Source of the DNA: Sesamum alatum
Lineage: Eukaryota > Streptophyta > Magnoliopsida > Lamiales > Pedaliaceae
DNA length: 64,000 nt
Assembly: GCA_034509735.1 (NCBI GenBank)
Contig: JACGWO010000008.1
Coordinates: forward strand, 17,743,864-17,807,863
Direction: 5' to 3'
The position numbers were made by a program, and so were the translations under genes. The notes beneath the pieces are model-generated. The model was given only the letters and a program-made list of their open reading frames with translations. It searched no databases and was not told where the DNA came from. Positions 10,847-21,086 of this stretch are shown in pieces (the stretch's first letter is position 1; every line of letters begins with the position of its first letter).

Positions 10847-12796
10847 TGTTAGAATAGGTGACCATATAGCCAATCTTGGCGGGAAAAATGTAACCTATGT
10901 CTATACAATTTGAGTGTTTTGATAAACTATTAATGAATAAAAAGTGAAATTCATTCTGACATTACTTTGTTTGCGTTCACTTTACGGCTTTATATCTATC
11001 TGTTCACTACGCAAACAAAGCCCACGGACTGTAAACCTATTTCGGGGACTGGGACTACGCTTGGAGGTAGGTCCATGAAATCAGTCCCGCAGAATTAGTC
11101 CAGAAAATCTCGAAATTGGGTACCGAGATTCCCCTTGAGACTTGCACTAAGCATCTGCTGTCGTATTTCATCGATGGGTGACGAAGGTCGTCTAAGCAGT
11201 GTTAGTGGGTTAGCTTGCTAGGGAGCAGCTGACTGAGGTGACTCGCGGAAACCGTCTTACGGAGGACCTTGAGTAGGGTCAGCAAGGTATGACGTGTATT
11301 CCCGGTTCCAACGGTACAGGCCAAGTCCTTTGACTTGAGGAATTGCTGAGTTTACATGTATATCAGGTCTATATCTTAGATATGGTGAGAGATTGCCAAG
11401 AAGCACTTGAGTAGTCATAAGCTATGTCTAGTGCAGCTCTGGTGTACAGAGTGACAGTAGTTTCCAAGAAAGGATCTGTCTCCTGTCAAAGGCATTGACA
11501 GTTGAGTCTCACGTATGCTTTGTGTCTTGTCCCTAAAATCTATGACCACAGTAACTGAACAGAAGAGAAGGTTTCCCTTGCGGCGTTTAGTAAGGACAGA
11601 CCGACACTTAGGTCCAAAATGGGTATCTGCATTTTGCGTGCCCTAAACCCTAAGTGGTGAGACAGTAGACAGAAGGACAAGTGTACTGTTAGAGCTTAAA
11701 TGTTCATCCCTGAAATCTCACCTAGTCTCTAGTGCCATGGACCGTTGCTAGATGGCCACCCATGGTAACGGACAGATTCCAGTAATCCGACCAAGTCTAG
11801 CTGAAAGGTGAACCTAAAGAGTCACACACAATCCACACAAATTGAGTATTTAATTTAGAATTAAATATTGGAAAAAAGGAATGATTAAATTGGATTTAAT
11901 CGGGTCCTTTTATTTTCTTGGAGAATTAATTCCTTTTATTTGATAAAAGGGATTAATCTAATAAATTAGATTTATTAGAGAATTAATTTAATGGCCTTAG
12001 AATAAATATTTATATTTATTATATTTATTTATTTGGGCCTTTGGAATATTTAATAGGATTTAAATTAATGGGTGAGATGGAAAGGGAGAGATGGATAGCT
12101 AGGATTGATTTGACTAGGTCAAACACTACTTTGACTAGGACTTTGACTAGGTCAAAATCCTAGTCAAAATAGACCTCTTTAGAGTTGGAGTTTAAAGAGG
12201 ATTAAACTCCTTCTCTATATATAGTCCTAGCCTTTCACTAGTTGAAGAGTGATGAAATTCCAACACACACACAACACACACAAACTCGGTTCTCTCCCTC
12301 TCCCTACTCGTCCGCCCTCTCTCTCTCTTATACAAGAAAATACTTCTTGTTCTTTTGTTCTTGGAACAATAGAACTTAGGAGAATTAATACCGTTAATCA
12401 ATAATGTGTTATTAATTCATCCTCTCCAAAATATACTTGTTCGTTCGCTAGCACGACGTACAAGATACGTGGGTGGATTGCGTGTTACAATTTGGAGAAT
12501 CTCACATATGAGATTTGGTGCAAAACGGGGAACAACGCGAGTACCGGTTAGAAGACAAAAACGACAATCGGTAGGTTCCATTTAATTTCTCGTTTCTCCT
12601 TATTTTTAATCCTATGGCCTCCATGATTTGTTTACGCTTTTAATTCATGAGATACACCGAACGCTCGGGAACTTCAAGGGTACATCCCTTGAACGTGTTC
12701 TTTTATTTAATTAAAGCATGTTTAAATTTTTGTATTTTAATTTTATACCGCGCTTCCGCATTCGCGCTATTTCCTGGGACGATCCACAATCTATCA
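10847..12796 (+). mobile_element. Solo LTR of copia family C within M2 integrase
   Basis: This is a 1950-bp LTR starting TGTTAGAATAGGTGACCATATAG and ending in CA at 12796. It is flanked by CATAA (10842-10846) and TATAA (12797-12801), a 5-bp duplication with one change. M2 coding sequence resumes directly after it. It differs from family A over most of its length but keeps the U3 hairpin (11735-11765). It has a TATA box at 12215-12224, preceded by a cluster of TTGACT/GTCAA sites (12110-12167), and a donor-like GTAGGT at 12571. Confidence 0.92.
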
Positions 12797-14380
12797 TATA
12801 ACCATACCGTGAGTGATCATCGGTAAAGGTTATGAAGTACGAGTACCCACCTCTATCCTGAGTATTTAGTGGTCCACAGACGTCCGTATGAATCAAATCC
12901 AACAGACCGTTGGCTAGCGTGCTTTGTCCAACAAAGGGTTTCTTGGTCATCTTTCCCTTCAGACAGGATTCGCAGGTCGGTAGGTTGTCCAAATCGTCTA
13001 TTTCTAGACTTTTCTACTCTACCAACCTTCTTATCCTATCTTTAGAAATATGACCTAACCTCGCATGCCATATCTTAGCGTTATCATGATTATCATGTTT
13101 CCGTTTGTGTTCCACAATCATAATCCAATTAGACTGTTGAAGTACGTACAGACCGTTCACCAATGTACTAAGGAAATGAGAAATGCCATCCTTTATAATA
13201 TAAAAATCATTTTTATTGATGGTAAAGGAATATCCCTTCTTCTCAAGGACCGAGATAGATACAATGTTTTTAATCATGCTAGGTACATAGAAACAGTAGT
13301 TCAGTACAACCTAACATGACTACTAATGGCTAACTCCATTGATCGTACGGCTTCCACAGCAATGGCCTTTCCATCGTCTAGCCTCAGGATCATCTCATCC
13401 TTGGTTAGCCTTCTGCTTCTCTTGCAGTGCCTGCAAATCATTGCAAATATGAGCACCACACCCGGTATCCAATACCCATGAAGCAGAATTAGTTATCATG
13501 TTTACTTCAAGCATAAACATACCTGGGTTGGAGAGGAGTTGTGGGCACTCCCTCTTCCAATGCCCCTTTCCTTGGCAATGCATGCAGACATCATTTGCCT
13601 TGGACCGCTGAGAACCACGGGCTTTTCCTTTCCCTTTGCCCATCCCCACCAGGGCAACAGGGGCATCTGGAGCGCGAGCAGGGGCCGCAATCGTCTTCCC
13701 CTTTCCCCTCTTCCTCTTTCAGCGTCCGGTCCTCTTGCCATTCGCCTTAGAGGTTGAAGCCTCTCCTATCAATACCGCCGGAGCGACTTGTGGGGCGTTG
13801 CTTCATATTGGACCAGCATGTTGATCAACTCATGAATAGACTTCTCAAGTCCGTTCATGTTGTAGTTTACAACAAACGGGTCATAGGACGGAGGAAGCGA
13901 CTAGAGGATCACGTCAATGTACGTGTCATTGTTAAGCCCAGTTTTAAGGTCCTCGAGTTTCTCCACTAGGGAGAGCATCTTAATCCCATGACTCTGTACA
14001 GACGATCCTTCAGCAAGCTTGGTGCCGAAGAATGCTTTTGTGGAGGCATATCTAATATGCCTATCCAGAACCGCATAAACCTCGTTCATGCGGATCATTA
14101 TGGCGGAGACATTGTCCAGCCTCTCATATTGCTTCTGGATGTCGTTAGACATCGAAGCCAATATGATACTGCGCACTTTCCGATTGTCCTCATGCCATTT
14201 CTCGAACATCAAACGGTTCTTCTAGCGTGGACCCCTCCGGTAAGTCGCTCGGTGACGGCTCGTCCAAGACGTAGCCTTGGTTCTTGAAACCGAGGACAAT
14301 CTTCAGGTTTCTCAGCCAGTCCAAGTAGTTCGTTCCATTAAACTTATTAGTCTCAAGTATTGTGGTCAACGGATTCTTAT
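12797..14380 (-). pseudogene. gag-pol: Copia gag, protease and integrase N-terminus of M2
   Basis: On the minus strand, gag (about 14380-13800) is followed by a zinc knuckle CX2CX4HX4C (CMHCQGKGHWKREC, about 13545-13590) and the protease motif LDTGCGAHIC (about 13455-13485). After these come the GAG-pre-integrase domain (HARLGHIS, then CESC) and the first integrase Asp in HTDVCGP. The gag ATG seen in other copies is destroyed: the region before 14380 reads ATATATATAAG instead. Frames change several times (13901-14212, 13395-13649, 13014-13277, 12797-12992). The integrase core is divided between its first and second catalytic Asp by the solo LTR. Confidence 0.92.
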
Positions 14381-15320
14381 ATATATATTCATTTATAAAA
14401 ATGTAAAGCAGAAATTAGCAGATGATGGTAATATTTTTATTCAAGTTGAAGACATGGTTTTTTAATCTTCAACCCTCCCACTATTTATACGAAAGTCCAC
14501 CACTCTCAAGGGAGTTTCGAAAAACCATTTCCTAGTGGGCTTGGGATCCACAAGCGCAATCTCCATGCCCCGCTTTTACGATTCACATGAAGAAGACCTA
14601 GTGGGAGATATCCAATATCATTCTCATCCCATGAGATTTCCAAGATATTTTGCCTCACCTATTCGCATGGTTCCGAGGACTCCAAGCGAACCATGTTACT
14701 CAGTGTTGGGCCCGAACCATCAACCAAATCATGCCTCAAACAGTCGCCCCCCACGACTCGTGAGACACGGAAACAACAAGTGCAATCTCTTTGTTCACAA
14801 CAATGGTGCAGCTTTCCCTAGTCGAAATGTGCCACGACTTGTGAGACCCACTTGGGTAGTGGTAGCTTCCTCACCACATTGTTGTGGATGGAAGGCTCGA
14901 ACAGATCAAAATACCAACAGCACAAAATGGCCCAGCCGTTGTGCCAGCCAGCCGCCCGCGCGCACAGGGCAGTGACGCGCGCCTGTGCGCAGGCCCCCGC
15001 TTGCGCGCAGCTGCAAGCCCCCTAGTCAGTGACCGGCCAGAAGGGGAGGCAGCCAACCACTGCCGCTGCTGTGCATTTTTTTCTTTTTTCATTTTTTTCG
15101 ACCTTTCTTTTTAGCACAAATTAATAATAAAAAACTAAAAATGAACATGCAATTTTAAGATCCAATCTCACAAAATTTGCACGCTTAATGTCCATCAAAT
15201 TTTAACAAATGAATAATCATATTTATTCATATATTCATACAATCAAACATGCTCATAAAAGTCTTAGAAGCAAGTAGATCATGCCAAGCACATAGATTTA
15301 TGCCCCTTACATCGAACCGG
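14381..15320 (-). other. Shortened 5' leader of M2
   Basis: The leader is about 0.94 kb, half that of M1 and P1. It keeps the GC-rich tract (about 14925-15070) with a neighbouring T-rich run (15075-15098 on the plus strand) and the twin palindromes (14752-14764 and 14833-14845). The middle part, including the block conserved in M1, P1 and D, is missing at a junction near 14917. The 3' splice-site-like TAG before gag is also lost. Confidence 0.75.
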
Positions 15321-15332
15321 GCTCTGATACCA
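15321..15332 (-). promoter_or_regulatory. Primer binding site of M2 (initiator tRNA-Met)
   Basis: The minus strand reads TGGTATCAGAGC two bases from the LTR end at 15335. This fixes the orientation of M2 and identifies 15335-17544 as its 5' LTR. Confidence 0.95.
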
Positions 15333-15334
15333 GT

Positions 15335-17544
15335 TGAAGGGACCAGCGGATCCGCCCAGGAGAGCGAGCGGAACCGTGAGAATTCGGATATTAAAAATAA
15401 TTTAAAGGATAATCGTTAAATCCCAAGGGGTGTACCCGTGGGTACTATACCAGGCGTTCGATGTAGGATGTATCAGTATTAAAAACATATATTGAACATA
15501 GAGCATATATGAAAAGATAAACTACGAAAGCGTAGTGAACCGTTACCTTTGTAGTTTTCACGTGTGTCGCTACTTGCTTTTGTTCCTCTCCAAAATGTCC
15601 ACAAAAGTTCAAACTTATGAACTCTCCAAAGTTGATCCACACTACACCTGAAGAAACTCTCGTTTTTCTTACTAGAAGAAAACGGGTTTAGAAGGACTCG
15701 GTTTAAGAAGATGAACACTATTGATTAGTGTTCTTCTTAAACTTACTTTGTTCTTCCCTTTGATCCAAGATCAAATGAAGAACACTAGTAAAAGGGAGAG
15801 AGAGTGGCCGAAAGTTAGAGGAGAGGGAGAGGTGATTTTTCTTCTTCTTTTCCTAGAAAAGATGAATAATGAATCTCTTACATAGGTGTTAGTATATACT
15901 CATATATATACAGAATTAATGTGATTATTGGAATGTGTCTAGGTTCATTCAAGGATGTCTAGATACATCCCAATCAATCACCATTAATTCTTCAATCAAG
16001 CCAACCAACTTTTAAGGTATGATAAAATCATACCAAAAGGGAAGGGCTTGATTGGAGTTGATTTATCCCTTACCAAAAGAGAAAAGTCAACTAACACCTA
16101 GCATCCAACATGGCCGATTTTTGCTCCCTCCAAGGTGGCAATTTTCGGCCATGCCTATTTAGGGAAGAAGTCCAACTTCTTCCTATTCCAAAATAGGAAT
16201 TAGTACACCTCTCGGGTCAAAATTCAACAGATTGGGTTTTACCGTAATCCAATTACGACGAACCCAAAATTAAATCCAATTTAATGTCTGCTTAAATAAT
16301 TTCCGTTGATCTTTTAATCAAATTAAAAGATCCAACATCTCAAATTTCCATATTAATCGATAAATCCCATTTATCAATTAAACGAGGTCCCGATACCATA
16401 TCGGCCCTTCCATCCAATGGACGATCCCTTAAGTAATCCAATTACTTATTCATCCTCCAAAATTAACTCCAAGTCAATATCTCCAACTTCTCGGTGATTT
16501 GTGTGTGACCCTTTTTTAGTTTCAACGTCAGCTAGACTTGGGCCCGTGTCCCACAAGGGCCGGTTACCATGGGTGGCTGTCTAGCAACGGTCCATGGCAC
16601 TAGAGACTAGGTGAATGTTGGTTTGAACATTTAGGAATCGATTCCATACGGGTACGGTCCTTCCATCTACCGTCTCCCGGCCTTAGTCTAGAGTATGGAA
16701 TTGGGCGTTAGTTCCCATCCTTGACTAGGCATCTATGCTTAATACTCGAGACTACGCATGCCTCATTGCGTCGATACAGGTAACCATTCTCTGTTCGACC
16801 AACCACTGTGGCCACAGCTTTAAACAGCATGAACAGGTCTCCGAGTGCATAGGAGATACCTCTGTCACATACTGACATGGGATGGATACTCTTCTTGGAA
16901 CCCACCGTCCTCGCTACACATTCTGATTGCACTGGACAAGGCTTATAATTATCATCTTACAGAATGATCACCTCTCGCCAGATCCAAGATACAATCGTCC
17001 TGTGCACGTGACTGCCATGGTTCCTCAAGTCTTAGGACTACCCCCGTACTATCGGAACCGAAAAAATCCAATCTTACTAACCAAGCCTCCAAGGCTTTCC
17101 ATATGATGATCCCGCGAGTCAGTCCAATCGGCTCGACCCTAGTCGACCAACCCATCAAGATCGTGTAGGCGGCCAACGCCTGTCACCGATGAAACACGGC
17201 ACCCATCCAATAAACATGACTCTTAATGCAAGTCTCTATAGGACTCTGATGCCCTCTCTCGAGGTCCTCGACTTGGAACATTTCAGACCCAACTCTTAAT
17301 CAGTTATATTCATGACCACAATCCAATGCGTAGCCCAACTGCATGAGTTGTTAATCGTGGTGTGTGGGCTTTGTTGCGATATAAGTAAAACACCATTTTA
17401 GTATATGAAAAATGAGCACAACAAAGAGAATACCAAAGGTAACGAATACTCATTTTATTCATTACATAATATTACATTACATCAAGTTGTCAAATAAGTT
17501 ACAAAACGCCAAACCTATTGGCTTTCTGGTCACCTATTCTAACA
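15335..17544 (-). mobile_element. 5' LTR of M2 (copia family B)
   Basis: This is a 2210-bp LTR on the minus strand, TGTTAGAATAGG at 17544 to CCTTCA at 15335. It is clearly related to family A but diverged throughout. A TATA-like run lies near 15903-15912 and a donor-like GTAACG at 15546. GTTTA (17545-17549) is the expected target duplication; its partner would be left of the window. Confidence 0.92.
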
Positions 17545-18858
17545 GTTTACACCTTAATGGCGGTCGGTTTGTTTCCTTGCCTTCCTTAGACAGTTGTTTA
17601 GAGAATATCGAGGCTATTTGAGATCTTGCCAAGTGTTGCTCCCACTCTCTTAATTCAATGTATGAGTCATGTGGCATTAAACAGGACGGGGGTACTCTTG
17701 TTGAGGAAAGGGATGGAGGTAGGACCAATGAGAGTCAACGAAGGTAGGACCATGTCGATATTGAGGATAAGAGGGGACGGGAAGGGACAAGGTCACTGGT
17801 GAGAGTGACGTGAGCGGAGGTGAGTCCAACAATGGCTCCAAGAATGATTTAGAGGACGACTCCGACAATTCGGATGATGACTCAGGTGATGATTCCGACA
17901 AAGATACTAATGAAGATTATGATGATTATTCTAATGATGAAAGGGAGGACGATGAAGATGTTGACATTGGGGGTAATGAAGTCAATGAGTCTGAGTCCGA
18001 CGAACCGCTCTAGGAGGCGCAGAGGTGGTAATGGCCCTTGGCGCCGAAGGTGTTGAGCTGCCAGGAGGTTCTACATCGTCGAGGAGTCGGGTAGTGGACA
18101 TTGATACCTGTGATAGCACCATGTCCTTGGGGGAGTTAAGGTCTTTATGCAAGAGGATTCATTTACCTCCAGGTCATAAGTTCATACGACCGAGAAAAGG
18201 TCAGCATATCCACAACCCTCTTGATAGGTACTTTACTGTGTATACGGCTTATTTTACTAGCCGATTCACTATTCCCCCCGACCTATTGTTGATAGAAATT
18301 GTCTGGGGGTTCGGTTTATCCATCAGTCGATACACTCCTAACTCATTTGTAATCTTTGATGGTTATTGTCGTCGTTTGCGCGAGCTCAACCTTTCTGTGA
18401 CTCTTGCGAGTTTTCAAACCATGTTCTGAGTGAGGAAGATCTCCAAGGACTACTTCTAGTTTTTTCCTCAATTGGGGTGAAAGTTCTCGGATCGAATTTT
18501 GAACTCCCGAAGGGTTTCGAAAGAGAAATTATTTTACGTGAGGAACAACGGGTGGATCTCCCGTTAGAGTGGAGTAGTTTGCCGTCCAAAATTTGCTACG
18601 AACACACTCATCAGGAGTTGCGTGACAGTTCATAAATATCGGTTTGTTTGCTAGCATGTTTGATGTTCGACAACTGACAGCTTCTGGTATGGCTGCTTAG
18701 AGGGTTCCCCAATCATTCCTTGTACATGTTTGGTTTCGTATTCACTCTTATCATCGATGAACTTAGTTGTTTTTCTTGATTATTAAATTTCATTACGCTT
18801 TCCTTTGCAGGACGAGAAGTAGATACTGATGTTGAATTTGCTCGGAGGATCATTGTAT
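17545..18858 (+). pseudogene. Decayed plant transposon-type protein gene, 5' part
   Basis: Open frames on the plus strand encode an acidic Asp/Ser-rich stretch (17810-18013) and then a segment (18025-18429) resembling the plant 'putative gypsy-type transposon' domain. Visible pieces are FTIPPDLLLIEIVWGFGL and YTPNSFVIFDGYCRR. A frame change follows, and another coding-like piece runs to 18635. A pyrimidine-rich stretch ending TTTGCAG near 18810 looks like an intron acceptor. The gene is interrupted at 18858 by P1 and may continue at 30716. The family assignment is from remembered motif shape only. Confidence 0.5.
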
Positions 18859-21086
18859 TGTTAGAATAGGTGACCAGAAAGCTAATATGTTTGGCGATTT
18901 GTAACCTATCTGACAACTTGATGTAAATGTAATATTATTATGTGATGAATAAGATGAGTGTTCGTCACCAATGGTACATCCTTTGTTGCGCTCATCTTAC
19001 ATTTGTTAAAACGGTGTTTAACTTATATCGCAACAAAGCCCACAGACCATGGATAACAACTCGTGCAGTTGGGCCACGCATTGGATGGTGGTCATGAAAC
19101 CAACTGATTAAGAGTTGGGTCTGAAACGTTCCAAGTCGAGGACCTCGAGACAGGGCATCGAGAGTCCTATTGAGACTTGCGTCAAGAGTCGTGTTCATTG
19201 GATGAGTGCCGTGTTTCATCGGCGACACGCGTGGGACGCCTACACGATCTTGATGGGTTGGTCGATTGGGGTCGAGCCGACTGGACTGACTCGCGGGGAT
19301 CATCATATGGAAGCCTTGGAGGCTTGGTCGGTATGATTGGTTTTCCCCGGTTCCGATAGTACGGGAGTAATCCTCAGACTTGAGGAATCATGGCACTCAC
19401 GTGCACAGGATGGCTGTATCTTGGATCTGGCGAGAGGTGATCATTCTGTAAGATGATCATTATAAGCCTTGTCCAGTGCAGTCGGAATGTGTAGCGAGGA
19501 CGGTGGATTCCAAGAAGAGGATCCGTCCCCTGTCAGTATATGACAGAGGTATCTCCTATGCACTCGGAGACACGTACATGCTGTTTGAAGCTGTGGCCAC
19601 AGTGGTTGGTCGAACAGGGAATGGTTTCCTGTGTCGACGCAATGAAGCATACGTGGTCTCGAGTATTAAGCATAGATGCCTAGTCAAGGATGGGAACCGA
19701 CGCCCAATTCCATACCCTAGACTAAGGCCGGGAGACGGTAGACGGAAGGATCGTACCCGTACGGAATCGGCGCCTAAATGTTCACGCCAATTCACCTAGT
19801 GTCTAGTGCCATGGATCGTTGCTAGACGGCCACCCATGGTAACGGGCCCTTGTGGGACACGGGCCCAAGTCTAGCTGAGGGTGAACCTAAAGGGTCACAC
19901 ACAAATCACCGAGGAGGTTGAGAGATCGACTTGGAGTCAATCTCGAAGGATAAAATAAGTAATTGGATTACTTAAGGGAAAGTCCATTGGATGGACGGGC
20001 CGATATTGTATCGGACTTTCATTTAATCGGTAAATTGGATTTTCGATTAAATATGAAAAGTTGAGATGTTGAGACGTTGGATCTTTTAATTGGATTAAAA
20101 GATCAACGGGAATAATTTAAGTGGACATTAAATTGGATTTAATATTGGTTTCGTCGTAATTGGATTACGATAAAACCCGGTCCGTTAAATTAGACCCGAG
20201 AGGAGAAATAAATCCTAATTTGGAATAGGAAGAAGTTGGACTTCTTCCCTTAATTAAATATGGCCGACATGCTCCCTTGGAGGAAGCAAAATCAGCCATG
20301 TTTCATGCTAGGTGGTATGTTGACTTGTCTCTTTTGGAAAGAGACAAATCAACTCCAATCAAGCTCTTCCCTTTTGGTATGATTTGATCATACCATAAAT
20401 TTTGGTAGGCTTGATTGAAGAATTGATGGTGATTGATTGTAATGAATATAGACATCCTTGGATGAACCTAGACACATTCCAATAATCACATTAATTATGT
20501 ATATATATTAGAATATACAACACCTAGCATAAGCGATTCATTATTCATCTTTTTCTAGGAAAAAGAGAAGACAAAAATCCTCTCCTCTCTCTCAAAATTT
20601 CGTGCTCCCTCCCTCTCTTACACTTGTGTTCTTCACTTGATTTTGAATCAAGAAGAAGAACAAAGTAAGTTTAAGAGAACACTAATTCATAGTGTTCTTC
20701 TCTTAAACCGATTCCTTCCTAAACCGTTCTTTTCTAGCAAGAAGAACATGTGTTTCTTCCGGTGTGGTGTGGATCACCTTTGGAGAATCCATACGTTTGG
20801 ATTTCGTGAGTATTCCGAAGAAGGAACAACGCTAGTAGCCGGGAGCATACGCTAAACAATCAAAGGTAACGGTTTATTACGCTTTGATTGATTTCATTTG
20901 TATATCTATGCCCTATGTGTTTAAATATATGTTTTAATATTTACACATCCTACATCAAATGCCCGGTTGAGCACCCAAGGGTACACCCCTTGGGATTCGC
21001 GTATTTTGAATTTGATTTAAATTTACGCACTTTTCTCGCCTTTCTCGCTTCCGCTCGCGCTCCCGTGCGGATCCGCTTGTCCTTCA
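18859..21086 (+). mobile_element. 5' LTR of P1 (family A)
   Basis: This is a 2228-bp LTR from TGTTAGAATAGG to CTTGTCCTTCA. It carries CTGTGGCCACAG (19591-19602), the U3 hairpin (19809-19839), a TATA box (20500-20507) and a donor-like AAAG/GTAACG at 20865/20866. Transcription is inferred to start about 30 bases past the TATA box, near 20530, which would define the U3-R border. Confidence 0.95.
20500..20507 (+). promoter_or_regulatory. TATA box of the P1 5' LTR promoter
   Basis: TATATATA lies in an AT-rich stretch about 580 bp before the LTR end. Other families have TATA boxes in a comparable position (12215-12224, 45003-45010, 59004-59010), each followed by a few hundred bases and then a splice-donor-like site. 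Confidence 0.6.
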
